A stretch of 64,000 bases of DNA from Cinnamomum chago (GCA_038049695.1 CP142460.1:33762001-33826000); one strand, 5' to 3'; numbered from the stretch's first letter, positions 37,872 through 49,612 are shown. Notes: a model not told the origin generated them from the sequence alone. Made by a program: numbers and translations.

Positions 37872-40800
37872 TCAAACAATTACCTCTGGTAAAAGCTGTG
37901 GATACTTTCTCTGCACTTGCTCTCTCAATTCCCAGGTGGCTTCCTCTGGCTCATGATTTTCCCAAAGCACTTTGACCCAATGAATCGTCCGATTCCTCAA
38001 TTCTTGCTCTTTGGTGTCAACGATCTTGATCGGTCTTTCCACATACGAAGCATCTTCCCGAATCTCCAAAGGCTCATGCTGTAGAATGTGCGCAGGACTA
38101 GAGACATACTTCTTGAGCATAGAAACATGAAATACATTGTGCACCCCGGAGAATTCCGGCGGTAACGCAAGTCTATAAGCAACATCTCCAATCTTGCTCA
38201 AGATCTCATACGGACCAATAAATCTTCTAGACAACTTGCCTTTCTGTCCGAATCTCAAAGTTCCTCTAGTAGGTGAGATCTTCAAGAACACTTTGTCACC
38301 CACCTGAAACTGCAATTCTCTTCTGTGAGTATCTGCATAACTCTTCTGCCTACTACGGGCGATCTTCAACCATTCCTGAATCAGCTTGACCTTGTCACTT
38401 GTCTCTCCAACTATCGTCGGTCCATGAAAACTACGTTCACCGACTTCTTCCCAGCAAACCGGAGTTCTGCATCTTCTACCATAAAGTGCCTCGAAAGGTG
38501 CCATACCGATGCTAGAGTGGTAACTATTGTTATAGGCAAATTCACAAAGCGGTAGGCATTCATCCCACTGAACCTTGAAATCCAATACACAAGCACGCAA
38601 CATGTCTTCGAGAGTCTGTATCGTCCTTTCTGACTGACCATCGGTCTGAGGATGATAAGCTGTGCTGAACTGGAGCTTGGTACCCATCGACTCATGAAGA
38701 GTTTTCCAAAACTTTGAAACAAATCTACTGTCTCTATCTGAAGTAATGGAGACGGGTTGACCATGCTTACTAACAATCTCATCAACAAATAACTTCGCCA
38801 ATGGTGCCATATGCATCATATTCCCAGTCTTCATCGGAATGAAGTGAGCAGACTTCGTCAGACGGTCTACAATAATCCAAATTGCATTGTTACCCTTCTT
38901 GGTGTTAGGCAGACCGGAAACGAAATCCATGGTGATGTGCTCCCATTTCCACTCCGGAATCTCCAAAGGCTGTAGCAAACCTGGAGGCTTCTGATGCTCT
39001 GCCTTGATCAACTGACACGTTAGGCAACGAGATACAAAAGCCGCTATTTCTCTCTTCATGTTGTTCCACCAAAACCTATTCTTCAAATTATGGTACATTT
39101 TCGTGCTACCCGGATGCATAGAATACATCGTGCTGTGAGCTTCATTCATAATCTCATCCTTCAAATCATCCACATTCGGCACACACAACCGATCACGAAA
39201 ATACAATATCCCGTTCACTAACTTGAAATCGGGACGTTCTGCAATAACTTCCACTATCTTGGCCAAGTCTGGGTCTTGCAACTGATTTTCCTTGATCTTC
39301 CGGATGAAGGTAGGTTCTGACACTGTCATATTCGCTAACATCGCACCCAATCTCAAGGTTTGCACTTCTACACCCAACTCTTCAAACTGCTGCAAAACAC
39401 CCATACCTCTCAAACTGGCCATAACCACTGACTTTCTGCTCAAAGCATCTGCTACCACATTCACTTTGCCTGGATGGTACTTAATTGGAAAGTCATAATC
39501 TTTGATATACTCCATCCACCTTCTCTGCCTCATGTTCAAATCCTTCTGTGAGAACAAATATTGTAAACTTCTGTGATCTGAATGGACCTCAAATTTCTCT
39601 CCATAGAGATAGTGTCTCCACATCTTCAATGCGAAAACAACTGCTGCCAACTCCAAGTCGTGAGTCGCATAATTCTTCTCGTGGTCCTTCAACTGTCTCG
39701 AGCCATAAGCAATCACCTTGCCATCTTGCATCAACACACAACCCAGTCCCACATTCGAAGCATCTGTATAAACAATAAATCCACCGTTGCCCGAAGGTAA
39801 TGTAAGGATTGGAGCTGTGGTTAACCTCCCTTTCAACTCTTGGAAACTGGTTTCACACTGATCGGTCCAAACAAATGGAACATTCTTCCTAGTCAATTTT
39901 GTCAACGGGGCTGCAATGGATGAAAAACCTTGGACAAATCTTCTGTAGTAGCCAGCTAAACCCAAAAAGCTTCTGATTTCTGTCACACTGCTTGGCCTCA
40001 CCCAACTGACAACTGCCTCTATCTTGGCCGGATCAACTGCTAAACCATCTCTTGAGATGATGTGGCCTAGAAAAGAAACTTGCTCTAACCAGAATTCGCA
40101 CTTACTGAGCTTTGCGTAAAGCTGGTTATCCCTCAAGAGCTGCAACGCTGTCCTCAAATGTTCTTCATGCTCCTTCTTACTCTTGGAATACACAAGGACA
40201 TCATCAATAAATACTACCGTGGAATGATCCAAATATGGTGCAAAGACCTTGTTTATCAAAGCCATAAAGACTGCTGGTGCATTCGTCAAACCAAAGGGCA
40301 TCACTAAGAACTCATAGTGCCCATATCTTGTTCTAAAGGCTGTTTTCTGAACATCTGAGTCTCTAACTCTCAACTGATGGTATCCTGACCTCAAGTCTAT
40401 CTTAGAAAAATAGGCTGCTCCTTGCAATTGATCAAACAATTCATCTATCCTTGGCAAAGGGTACTTGTTCTTCACTGTCACATGGTTCAACTTCCGATAG
40501 TCTATGCACATTCTCAAACTTCCATCCTTCTTCTTCACAAACAACACCGGTGCTCCCCACGGTGAAACACTTGGCCTAATAAAACCTTTGCTCAACAAAT
40601 CTTGCAATTGGAGCTTTAGCTCACCCATTTCTGCTGGAGCCATCCTATATGGTGCAATCGAGATCGGAGCTGTCCCTGGAAGAAGCTCAATTGTGAACTC
40701 AACTTCCCTAATTGGTGGTAAACCCGGGATTTCTTCTGGAAAAACGTCCGAAAATTCACACACAATGGGGATATCCTCCACCCCTTGGGACTGTTTATCC

Positions 40801-40943
40801 TCCGTGATAAACGCAATAAATGCCTGACACCCACTCTGCACTAATCTGCTTGCCTTCAACACTGAAATAAACCCTGCCTGAGTTTTCCTCTTATTCCCCT
40901 GTCTCTGAATGTTATGGTTTTCTAAAACAATCCACGGTGGCAT
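37872..40943 (-). CDS. pol: Tekay-type pol: RT, RNase H, integrase, chromodomain (no gag or protease)
   Basis: An uninterrupted 1023-codon frame from the first ATG at 40943 (minus); the open frame extends a little upstream but without ATG. The first 18 or so residues (start MPPW) look like a Gag N-terminus, followed directly by the linker between protease and RT. RT: Asp183 in FSKIDL and the FIDD box at 245-248. RNase H: Asp394 (YTDAS), Glu431, Asp456 (HSDHR), Asp499. Integrase: zinc ligands His603, His610, Cys640, Cys643; catalytic Asp673, Asp736, Glu772 with the typical 35-residue gap before Glu. A chromodomain lies at about 967-1020 ([14 protein letters not shown]), which in chromoviruses guides integration to chromatin. 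All catalytic residues are present. What is missing is gag and protease. The intact frame fits the near-identical LTRs. Confidence 0.95.
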   Translation of the reverse strand: MPPWIVLENHNIQRQGNKRKTQAGFISVLKASRLVQSGCQAFIAFITEDKQSQGVEDIPIVCEFSDVFPEEIPGLPPIREVEFTIELLPGTAPISIAPYRMAPAEMGELKLQLQDLLSKGFIRPSVSPWGAPVLFVKKKDGSLRMCIDYRKLNHVTVKNKYPLPRIDELFDQLQGAAYFSKIDLRSGYHQLRVRDSDVQKTAFRTRYGHYEFLVMPFGLTNAPAVFMALINKVFAPYLDHSTVVFIDDVLVYSKSKKEHEEHLRTALQLLRDNQLYAKLSKCEFWLEQVSFLGHIISRDGLAVDPAKIEAVVSWVRPSSVTEIRSFLGLAGYYRRFVQGFSSIAAPLTKLTRKNVPFVWTDQCETSFQELKGRLTTAPILTLPSGNGGFIVYTDASNVGLGCVLMQDGKVIAYGSRQLKDHEKNYATHDLELAAVVFALKMWRHYLYGEKFEVHSDHRSLQYLFSQKDLNMRQRRWMEYIKDYDFPIKYHPGKVNVVADALSRKSVVMASLRGMGVLQQFEELGVEVQTLRLGAMLANMTVSEPTFIRKIKENQLQDPDLAKIVEVIAERPDFKLVNGILYFRDRLCVPNVDDLKDEIMNEAHSTMYSMHPGSTKMYHNLKNRFWWNNMKREIAAFVSRCLTCQLIKAEHQKPPGLLQPLEIPEWKWEHITMDFVSGLPNTKKGNNAIWIIVDRLTKSAHFIPMKTGNMMHMAPLAKLFVDEIVSKHGQPVSITSDRDSRFVSKFWKTLHESMGTKLQFSTAYHPQTDGQSERTIQTLEDMLRACVLDFKVQWDECLPLCEFAYNNSYHSSIGMAPFEALYGRRCRTPVCWEEVGERSFHGPTIVGETSDKVKLIQEWLKIARSRQKSYADTHRRELQFQVGDKVFLKISPTRGTLRFGQKGKLSRRFIGPYEILSKIGDVAYRLALPPEFSGVHNVFHVSMLKKYVSSPAHILQHEPLEIREDASYVERPIKIVDTKEQELRNRTIHWVKVLWENHEPEEATWELREQVQRKYPQLLPEVIV

Positions 40944-41088
40944 GATACTGTAAAACAAGGTGTTAGTACACAATAATCATGGTACAAGGGTTTCTAAGAT
41001 CCTATACGAACGAATCTATCGAACTCACGAATCCTCGCCACGTTCCTAAGATCTTTCTAGTTTCTTTTAAGTGCCTGAAACATGTCTC

Positions 41089-41100
41089 GCTCTGATACCA
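41089..41100 (-). other. Primer-binding site, initiator tRNA-Met
   Basis: The minus strand reads TGGTATCAGAGC four bases inside the 5' LTR, 146 nt before the pol ATG. Confidence 0.92.
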
Positions 41101-41489
41101 GTCCTGTCGCGACCCCGGAACGGATCCCGGGCCCGCGACGAGTGTTGCATTTCATTCGATGTTGTTAATTGCTTTCCCACAAGTTCCCGCGGTGAGGATT
41201 CCCAAAGACACGTGGAATCTGGCTCACACGTACACGATTTGAGGAAGCGTGTAGCAAAACACATCAAGATGAGCCCAACAAAACATTTGGGTGCCATAAC
41301 AAATGATCACAAGGCATGGTATCATAGAAAGAAAGCTAACATGGCATTCCCATAAATATTCAAGTTATAGAACTGACAAAGGTGAGTTAAGTTTAGTTAC
41401 AACCCATAAGAGATCTATAAAGATCAATACACATCTCAAAATAATCCCAAGAATCCCATGACAAAATGTGACGAACTCAGGGACCACCC

Positions 41490-41506
41490 GATGTCTAGAC
41501 GACATC
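41490..41506 (-). other. Conserved stem-loop in the 5' LTR
   Basis: Second copy of the structure at 35260-35276. Confidence 0.6.
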
Positions 41507-42446
41507 ATCGGGCTGCCACTCTCTCACGGGAGTTGGCTCACAAGCCTCCTCCTGACGTTCCTCCTCAAAGGCAACGTCTCCTGCACCTGGGCACCAACAA
41601 GCAAGGGTCAAACACGACGGTTTGGCAAGTAATCAATATAAGTATGAACATGACAATATTACTTTGGAAAAACACTTAACTCAAAGACTTGATTTGAACT
41701 GTCACAATAACTGAGGTATCAAAACAAACTAGCATGGTTTCACAAAATGTCATGAATAGTTACAATCCACAAAGAGCCCATCCTTTCTCTATCATCTATA
41801 TGATGAAAAGAGCAAGCACGCACGACAAGCACGATATACACAATATAAGCACGACACGATTCCCACATATACGGGGATTTCCGGCCGCGGAACCGGACAC
41901 GCACGATGTGTAATAAATACACGACCAGTCTGCAGACAGTCCACATGTTTAAAGACCCCCAGACAGTGGATCAAACCGAAAGGGCAGTCTAAGCTCAGTG
42001 GTGTTTACTTAGTTCATGAATGCACAAAACACGCAAAGCACGATCAAGCACGACGAGGTAAAAAGGGGGAAATCACTTATCAAACACGACGAGCACGACT
42101 AGCACGAGGCACAATATTTATGCAAAAACACGCTTAGGAAGTGATCCCCTTTTTCTTGAAACAAAACTTCAAAACAAGCTTGTACTAGTATTTCAAAACG
42201 AGTTCACGATGATATTCATTATATCAAAACCAAAACACGAACACAAAGCTTATCGAGCACACGTAATGACCTTTGATTGATCCTTGTGCAATTGAGACCC
42301 AAGTATTGGAAATTTAGAAAGGAATTGATGCCCCGGAAGTTCAAAGACATCTTGGGTTCCAAGTGCACAATATCAGGTTAGAAGTCACCTAACATGTTCT
42401 AGTTTTTCATTCTTGCAAAACTCTTAAAAATACACGAACAGTGAAT

Positions 42447-42870
42447 TTCGGTCACCTCGCGGTCAGGTGGCGGTTAGCCGAACTGGGGTCTGGCGGCTAG
42501 CCGCTAGGTGACCTCCAGGCTGACCGCTGGAATGCAAATCTGGGTTTTGCTCTCGGGAAAAGGAACCGCCATGCACGGTCGGCCGGCGGTTAGCCGTGAT
42601 GGGATGAGGCGGCTAGCCGCTAGCTAACCGTGTAGCTGACCGTGAAACATGGTCGAAATGTCAGCTTCTGGAAAAGGAACCGAAATCCTCGGTTGGCCTA
42701 CGGTTAACCGCAAGTGGAACTGGCGGTTAGCCGTGGGCTGACCGCGGAGCTGACCGCTGAACCCAGGCGAAAATGCTAGCTTCTGGAGAAGGAACCGCTG
42801 AGCTCGGTCAGCCTGCGGTTAGCCGCAGTGGGCACAGGCGGCTAGCCGTGAGCTGACCGCTGTGCTGACC
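42447..42870. repeat. Palindrome island in the 5' LTR
   Basis: Copy of 36217-36640 with three substitutions. It would lie inside the predicted leader intron. Confidence 0.85.
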
Positions 42871-43629
42871 GCCAGTGCACGGGAATGCGTTTCAGGACAG
42901 ATTTTTCACATTTCTCTTCTTCCCTTCCATTCATTCTCATTCCACTTATATTCCCTGAGTCTACATACTCTCCAAGGGACAAAACACACATCCAAACTCA
43001 TGAAAACAAAATCATCAAGCTTGTAAACATATTCATGCACAAAATTTCTAAAACAACAATGTAGCTTCAAATAAACATGCACCATGATCCTATAGGGATT
43101 ACTTGCCTTGCCCAAATGCTAAACACTCTCCTCCAAGCTCTTCACACAAGCTAATCTCACACTACAAGCAAAACAAGAAAATACACAAAACTCACTCAAA
43201 ATGGAAACAAGGAACCCATTTTCCAAATAGGGTTCGAAAACATGAAAAACATGATCTTAAGGAACTAAAATGACTCCATGAAAAATATGGGTTGAAGCTC
43301 TTACCTAGAGAAGGTCAAACAAGAGAGATGGAAGAGAATGGAGAGCTTTCCCAACTTGAAACCTTAAGAAAATTGTATCAATGGAGAGCTTGCAAGGAGA
43401 TGAAGAAAATGGTAGTCTTAGAATTTCGTTTGGAGCTCTCTAGCTAGATCAAACCAAGTGAGGAAGATGAAGGAGAAAAGGGGTTTTCTCTCTTGCCCTA
43501 GACTCAAAAGTTGCAGAGATTGGGAAATGAATGAGAGAGAGGGAGATGGGGACTTAAGTGATGACTCATGGGTCCCATTTAGCTTGAACTTGAAATGGTC
43601 AAAACACGATCTTGTGAGTCTCGGATGAC

Positions 43630-43660
43630 TTCGACGAAGAAGGATAAAACGATCGTCGAA
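43630..43660 (-). promoter_or_regulatory. Conserved 31-bp dyad (5' LTR)
   Basis: TTCGACGA and TCGTCGAA arms, 404 nt from the LTR start at 44064, upstream of the expected transcription start. Confidence 0.75.
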
Positions 43661-44064
43661 ATATCTAGTTTCCAAAAAGTATATTTTTGACACGGTTTTG
43701 AGATCTCGAAAATTGTGTCCAGATTTGTGCAAGAAAGACAATTTTACCCTCCTTGGGCCAAAACATGGGTTTTTTTGGGCTTCAAACATGAATGTGCTTA
43801 AAACGAAAGTTGCAACACATAAAAAGATCGTTCAAATGAAATCAAAACCACACTCACACGGAAAACGATACGATCTTCCCAAGCTTACACGTGCACTCAA
43901 GCCTTCTTGAGTGTGTCTAACCAATACTAAACGTTCTCAAAATTCCCAAAGCTATGTCCAGGACTAAAACTAATCACTTCTAACCCAACCACAACTAAAC
44001 TCACTTAAGACTAAACACATACTAATCGCACACTAATCGAACTGGTCTGGGTCGGGGTCTAACA

Positions 44065-44069
44065 ATCTA
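44065..44069 (+). repeat. Target-site duplication ATCTA, right copy
   Basis: Partner of 34870-34874. Confidence 0.95.
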
Positions 44070-44485
44070 TTATGTTGAAAAATGAGGATGAGGCATGGGA
44101 GCTTTTCGAGCATTTAAGGGAGACCTTTCAACACTGTCCCTCCACTGCTAGATTGGAGAGGCCGATAGCCTCTAACTCTAAAAAACCTAGAGGGGTGTTT
44201 GAAATTCAACCCTCTAATGAACTCACCACTCAAGTGGCTACCTTGACCCAAAAGTTGGATAGGTTGTTATCTGTGAGTCAATCTCTCCAACCCCAATCCT
44301 TTCAGGGTGTTTGTGCTTTGTGCTCCAATCCCACTTATTTTATGAGAAATTGTTCTACAGCCTCTCAATTTCCTAAATTTTTGCAAGAGCAGGTGAATGT
44401 TGCACAGGGGTTCTCCAAACCGGGAAATGACCCTTTTATTGATACTTATAACCCGGGATGGCGCAATCACCCCAAGTTTTCCTAG
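44070..44485 (+). pseudogene. gag: Athila-like gag, second part (broken)
   Basis: Continues the gag reading frame after the Tekay-type insertion (ATG at 44072 in frame). Early DEAWELFEHL matches the usual Athila Gag segment after the capsid. A zinc-knuckle-like motif is at residues 81-94 counted from that ATG (Cys81, Cys84, Tyr89, Cys94). The expected His is replaced by Tyr, which would weaken zinc and RNA binding. The typical NPGWRNHP sequence ends the fragment before a stop at 44483-44485. The frame then meets the next insertion. Confidence 0.85.
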
Positions 44486-45378
44486 AAGTAACCCAGCCAG
44501 TGTACTTCATCCTATCAATCACAAAGGCAAAATTTTTAGTTGGTAATACTCCAAGGAGATGTCCAAAGTTAGAGATTTCTAGAATTTGATGAGTTTTTTC
44601 AGAGAATTATTCAGGAATTTTCAACAAGTGCATCCATGTGGAGGAGTAAACCCAACAGGATGTTAGAAGCATTTGGAGTTAGATTTCGGCAACTAATGAA
44701 GGAGTTGACCGCAGAAAGGATCTCTACTTGATCGCCTGACAACTAAGATTTTGTGGATCTTATCGACATGAGGAACATCGAATTACATTGTACAGATATA
44801 CGGAGCAGGAAGTCAGTTATTTTGGGTTTTGTTGGGGGAAGCAGACTTGGCAGAATAGTTGCAAGAGTGAGTGCAGAGATTCGAATGTTGAAGAATGGTG
44901 AAGGGACAAGCATGTTAGTGTCAGAGACTGACTATTGTGCAGAGGATCAAGAGCAATGAGCAGAAAGCGTTAGAGCTAGCAAGAGTTCACCTTGAAGATT
45001 GTGCATTTGATATGAGACCGTAGCTTCAACAGTTGTGATGAAGTTGACAGAATTGTTCCAAGAATTTTCTTTATCAAGGTGGCTAGAAGCGAGAGACTTG
45101 GTGGAACTTAGAAGGAGTCAGAGTTGGAAAATTTCTTGAGTAGTTAGATTGGCAGGGCAATAACGGGTTCGATCCAGTAGAAGAATGTCTGACGACTATT
45201 GATAGTTGACCGAAGAGTTTTACAGCGAGGATGACCTAGCGAGTTCAGACTCTTTCGAGAGGACTGATTTGGAGCATCCATTTGAAGTTTTGCATTCGAA
45301 GTGTGGGACTAATACCCCCACTTGTTTTTGGGTTTGTTTAGTTCAATTGGAGGACCAAATGTTCTAAGGGGGGGAGGA
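44486..45378 (+). mobile_element. Unassigned internal fragment preceding LTR B2
   Basis: About 890 bp without a convincing reading frame. Its last 40 bp match the region before the 3' LTR of the Tekay-type element (TTGGAGGACCAAAT, then a purine tract CTAAGGGGGGGGAGGA), so it is the 3' end of the internal region of a gypsy element. The rest resembles neither the Tekay-type pol nor Athila gag. The left edge near 44486-44510 is not defined, and no 5' LTR is present, so a deletion probably removed it. Confidence 0.55.
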
Positions 45379-45787
45379 TGTGAGACCCCGACCCCTAATT
45401 TTTGGGATTAGTGTTGATTTAGTTGTGGATTAGTTCTCTAAGTGGGATTAGTGGTTGTTTGGTTAAGTTTGTGAGTTAGAATGCCTTTTCATTAGTTTTG
45501 GGGAGTTTTGAGAGCCAATGAACTTAGTTAGTGACTGTAGGGTCTCATTTGTTTTGCGTGGTCAGCAAGGGGAGGTCCTTTGTGATTCCCAGAAATTCCC
45601 ATCTTGGCTTCATTTGACTAGTCTCGTCATCCCCTACAACTTTCATGTTGACTCCGTACCCATTCGAAGCTCCGAAAATCAGTTTTTCCAGCCCTAGGGC
45701 CAAAATTGGTCTTTTCACATTGAATCTAGACCCAAATTTCGAGATCTTAGAACCATGCCAAAATTATACTTTTTGATAAATAGATTT

Positions 45788-45818
45788 TATGAGAAACATG
45801 TTTCTCTTCTTCGTCGAT
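45788..45818 (+). promoter_or_regulatory. Decayed 31-bp dyad in LTR B2
   Basis: The right arm TCGTCGAT is kept and the left arm is lost (TATGAGAA). It sits 409 nt from the LTR start, as in the other LTRs. Confidence 0.5.
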
Positions 45819-46155
45819 CGCATCCGGGGCCTAGAAATTGATGTTTTACCCTTGACAAGTTTTAGTGATGGTGGGGCCCACACCCACCCTTTTAGAAAAG
45901 GGCCAGCCCCTTCCTGCTTCCCCATTCGTTTGAGCTGATAGCAAGGGAGAGGAGCTCCAGCTCCTTAGGGCTTTTTTGCCTTTTCACTTCTTCTTGCTCC
46001 CTCTCACAAAATCCACCTCTAAGCTTGCAAAAATGAAGATTTGAGCCCACCTTCTTCTTCCTCTCACATCTCAAGCTCTCTTTAGACACCATTATTGTGC
46101 AAAATCAAGGTGGGCAGCCCCTTTTCCAAGCTTCTCCTTGTTGATTTGTGGTCTT

Positions 46156-46166
46156 AGAGGTAAGTG
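46156..46166 (+). other. Splice-donor-like site in LTR B2
   Basis: AGAG followed by GTAAGTG, with GT at 46160, 781 nt from the LTR start. Confidence 0.6.
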
Positions 46167-46790
46167 CCTCCTTCCTATCTTCTATTTTGTGCAATGGCAT
46201 CCCCTTAGGTCCTATTTCTTAGCTTTGTTTGAACCCATTCCTTGTCTTTGATGATTTGCCATTTTTAGGATTCTAAATGGGTTTATTTTGGGGCTTTTTT
46301 GGTGTGCTTGTAGAATGATGTTGAGGGTGGTTATGGGAACTTGTTTAGCTATCTTGGAGGCCAAGGCAAGTGGATGAATGGATGGTTTTGAATGTTAACA
46401 TGCTTTATGAGAAAATCTTGATTTTCATTACTTGTTTTGGGTGATTTCATACTTGTTTTTCATACATGCTTCTTGCTAGAACTTCTCTTGGTTTATAAAT
46501 GCACATTGATGTGTCCTCTCATGGGTTTAGCCTTTTGGAAATGTATGCATTTTGTTTTGGTTAAATCTTGTTTTATGTATTACTTATGGATTTCATATAT
46601 GATGGGTTGTCTTATGATTAATGTGTTGGGTTTGATGTGTTTTTGTGGAGTGATTGATGGTGGAATAAGGGTGGTTTTGAGAAGGCAAGGAGACCCCTAT
46701 TTTTGGTGACAAATGGGTGGCTCAAAGGGGTTACAAAGGAAAGGAAGATAGAAGCCCGAAATGCACAGAAACTAGGCTTCTGATACAGTT

Positions 46791-46942
46791 CGCTCGAGCG
46801 AATCCCAACCAGAGGTCAGTTGGCTCAATCGAAACTTCATGTTCGCTCTAGCCAACCTGCCGAGGGCTAGTTCTCTCGAACGAACCCTCCCAGGGAGTTG
46901 TTGGCTCGAGCCAACTTCTGGTCCGCTCAAGCCAACTGACCC
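46791..46942. repeat. Decayed palindrome island in LTR B2
   Basis: One intact CGCTCGAGCG at 46791 and about five degraded relatives (for example TGGCTCGAGCCAAC near 46902). Confidence 0.7.
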
Positions 46943-48026
46943 TCATGCCTGGGTTTGCCTTAGAAACATGAAAAAATGATGTTTTAATGCTTAGGGAGGC
47001 CTGTTTGGAGCCCTAATACAATGGTTGGACCTAGGAAGTGATGTATGGAACCCTATCACGGAAATGTATTGAGGATTCTTAACTTGCCAATGTGTATAGG
47101 GGCCTTAGAATGTCCTTGAACTTCTGGAGTACCAAGTTAAAAGCAAAAACGACATACGGGACCCTCATACACATTGATTTAAATCTTGAAGCCTCAATGT
47201 ATGGTCCGAAATTATATGGAAATCCATTTATGTTCTCTTTTACTTGAATTACATATGTTCTCTTCAGTTTTCATGTGTCATTACTAGTATCGCTTTAAAA
47301 CTACTGAATTATGCAATTTGAGTATTCTGCAAGCCCCGTATATTCATGACCAAATATTAATGTGATATGTGCTTATGAGCTTCCCGTTTAGCCTATTTGG
47401 GTGTTGTACACCTATATATATGTTCAACATCCTATTTAGACTATTTGGGTGCTATACACCTATATCTATATGTTCTGATTTCTTCATGTGACCTATGTGT
47501 CGACACCACTAAGATTGGACAACCTTGTCGACTTGATCCACCAACTTAGAGGTCCTCCTTTAGCTCCCGCCAGCTGCAGTCTCGGTTCTATTTTGTTCTA
47601 CTACCCGGCTCCACGGCCGTGGTTTTGTCTAGTTATATGTATATATATTTAGTTGGCTTTCATCACTTCACATGTCCGAGACCCACGCCTTAAGTGTGCT
47701 CTCATCACATTAGCGATGGGGGATTTAGCTTTGTGTGGTTGCCATCATGCTAGTTTCTCGATTCATTGGTACCTATTCATGTTTTACATTGATCATGTGT
47801 TTTCGAATAAATGATGCATCATATTTCATGAAAATTATTGTTTAAGCAGGTTTTTACTGTTTTCCAAGGTAACTTTTAAATTATTATAATGTTTATATCT
47901 TTTCACCCACATGTCAGACCGTCATATCTGACCCACTATTTTGGCACTCAGGTTCGGACTTCTTTGCCCCGAGTTGAGTGTATGTGTTGGCTGTGGAGCC
48001 ATCAGTTTGCATGTTGTAGTGTCGGC

Positions 48027-48043
48027 CATGTCATGTAGACATT
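48027..48043 (+). other. Conserved stem-loop in LTR B2
   Basis: ATGTC, a 5-nt loop, GACAT. Confidence 0.5.
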
Positions 48044-48463
48044 GAGCTTGACATCGAAACTACATTACATGTGGGGTAGTATTTATTTAGCTTGTTAATT
48101 GTATGGTTTTTATTAGCCTTTTTCTTGGGATTTTATTTAATACACATTGATAGTTTGTAACTTGAACATATGTCGGAATGATTTTCCTGTTACTGTCAGC
48201 TCTGTACTTAGTTATGATGGTTTGTTCTAGTTTGATATGGTTCTTGATATGATAGCTATATGCTAGCGGTTGACTGCGACACGGAATCTGATGGCCATGG
48301 ATTCCGGGTCGCAACGCCATGAAGCTTCCGCAAAATATTCAGAGTGTGTCGGAATGTGTCATCCTCACACACGCGGATCCTGGGAGAAATGTAATTCTTA
48401 CTTAATCCCATTCGCGCCCACCGAGGTCGGGCCGCTGCAGAGTCCGGGTTTGGGGGCACGACA

Positions 48464-49250
48464 GGAGCCTAAGAAGGATGTGAGAGAGTCTACAACCAAT
48501 CCCAAGGTTTTTGGGGCTTAAAGGGTTTCTAAGGGATAGGAGGTCACCCCTCTCAACTCTTCATTTGTCCAGGCTATGGCACCCCCATATGCGCCTAAAG
48601 CCCCTTTTCCCACTTGTCTTGAAACATGGATGAGATGTTAGAGGTGTTCAAGCAAGTAAATATCATCCTACCTTTGCTGGATGTTATCAAACAAGTCCCC
48701 TCGTATGCAAAATTTCTGAAAGATTTGTGCACACAGAAGCACAAATCTAAATCTCATGTGCCCAAGAAGGTCCTGCTCACCGAGCAAGTGAGCTCGATTA
48801 TCCATAATGACACTCCTCCCAAGTTGAAAGATCTTGGCACTCCCACCATTACTTGTACGATTGGGAGTCACATCATTAATCATGCATTGTTGGATCTTGA
48901 AGCAAGTGTCAATCTCTTGCCTTACTCGGTGTATGAGAAAATTGGGCTGGGGGAATTGAAGCCCACTTAGGTTACCTTGCAACTTGTTGGTAGAGTTCTC
49001 AGGGTACCCCGGGGCATAATTGAGGATGTTCTAGCCAAGGTCAACAAGTTCTTTTTGCCTGTCGATTTCATCGTCCTTGACACTAAACCGGTGCAAAACT
49101 CGAGGAAACAAACTCCTGTCATTCTTGGCCGGCCCTTTTTGGCCATGGCCAATGCGAACATTAATTACCGCACTGGAGTTATGGATGTTTCCTTCGGAAA
49201 TATGAAAGTGAGGCCGAATGCTTTTAGGGCCTCTCATCAACCTCCGACAA
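48464..49250 (+). pseudogene. Athila-like gag tail and protease (broken)
   Basis: The Athila-like frame resumes after LTR B2. A gag-tail region with FKQVNIILP and AKFLKDLC is read from ATG 48626. The protease follows: the active-site segment is DLEAS (residues 90-94), where the family has Gly at the third position, so Gly is replaced by Glu. An in-frame stop at 48968-48970 interrupts it. The frame then continues with FLPVDFIVLD, the typical GRPFLA segment and DVSFG up to about 49210. The protease would mature the Gag-Pol polyprotein; this copy cannot. Confidence 0.82.
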
Positions 49251-49612
49251 GGATGACTGCTTTGCAGTTGATATTGTTCATGAGCTCGTGGAAAAAGCTC
49301 TTCAACCTGAGCATACCTTGCCAGGTATCATTGCTTCAGATCTATCTGACGATCAGGAAGGTCAAATCCTGGATGTGTTGAAAGAGCACAAGAGTGCAAT
49401 CGGCTGGTCAGTTGTCGATTTGAAAGGTATTGAACCTTCCATCTGCATACACCACATTCATTGCAAAGATGATTCTCACCATTCACGGAAAATGTAGAGG
49501 CATTTAACTCCTAGCGTGATAGAGGTGGACATGAAGGAAGTGTTGAGTCATGTCTTTTTATGGGTTTGGAATGTGCTTCGTAGGTTTTCCTTATTTCTAT
49601 TTTTCTTGCTTG
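49251..49612 (+). pseudogene. Start of Athila-like RT region, truncated
   Basis: After a frameshift near 49250 a new frame (about 49264-49495) carries the linker and start of the reverse transcriptase (LKEHKSAIGW, then SICIHHI), then a stop at 49495 and a few more recognisable codons to about 49545. All catalytic RT, RNase H and integrase sequence is missing. The remaining 60 bp and the sequence after 63593 are not coding, so an internal deletion joined the RT start to the 3' region before LTR C inserted. Confidence 0.75.

Larger units (their letters stand above)
40948..43304 (-). other. Predicted leader intron of the Tekay-type element
   Basis: Donor-like CTAG followed by GTAAGAG in the 5' LTR (GT at 43304-43303, 760 nt from the LTR start). 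Acceptor-like TTTTACAG ends at 40948, with TACTAAC at 40968-40962 as a possible branch point. The ATG of pol is 5 nt after the acceptor. The branch A would be about 15 nt from the AG, slightly short for plants. The intron would remove the palindrome island, the rest of the LTR and the primer site. Prediction only. Confidence 0.5.
34875..44064 (-). mobile_element. Young Tekay/Del-type chromovirus lacking gag and protease
   Basis: A structurally complete 9190-bp insertion on the minus strand: two 2960-bp LTRs, a tRNA-iMet primer site, one long pol frame, a polypurine tract, and 5-bp duplications ATCTA on both sides. The internal region is only 3270 bp because gag and protease are absent. The LTRs differ at about 8 sites by eye (about 0.3%), so the insertion is recent. 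It interrupts the gag of an Athila-like element. It must have been mobilised with Gag and protease supplied by another copy, or have lost them very recently. Confidence 0.95.
41105..44064 (-). mobile_element. 5' LTR of the Tekay-type element
   Basis: 2960 bp, the promoter-side LTR in the element's orientation. Differences from the other LTR seen by eye: the terminal TGTCGC/TGTCAC base, AAG/AGG near 41182, GAGG/GCGG near 41242, ACAATA/ATAATA near 42112, CTCC/CGCC near 42514, GGC/GAC near 42585, CTGG/TTGG near 42667, and GGAG/AGAG near 43397. No gene lies inside. Confidence 0.95.
45379..48463 (+). mobile_element. LTR B2, Tekay-related gypsy 3' LTR
   Basis: 3085 bp from TGTGAGACCCCGACCC to GGGGGCACGACA, directly after a purine tract. 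It shares the dyad remnant, the donor-like site, a decayed palindrome island and the stem-loop with the other Tekay-type LTRs. It is the same family as B1. It is followed by GGAGC (48464-48468), the expected right target duplication; no left partner is found. The frames at 45892, 46437, 48087 and 48256 are not genes. Confidence 0.85.

Noticed and set aside
38325..40834. Plus- and minus-strand frames of 60-125 residues inside the Tekay-type pol
   Set aside because: Shadows of the 1023-codon pol frame.
48626..49500. Functional host aspartic protease gene
   Set aside because: Contains in-frame stops, a frameshift and an altered active-site Gly, and follows Athila-type gag in element order.
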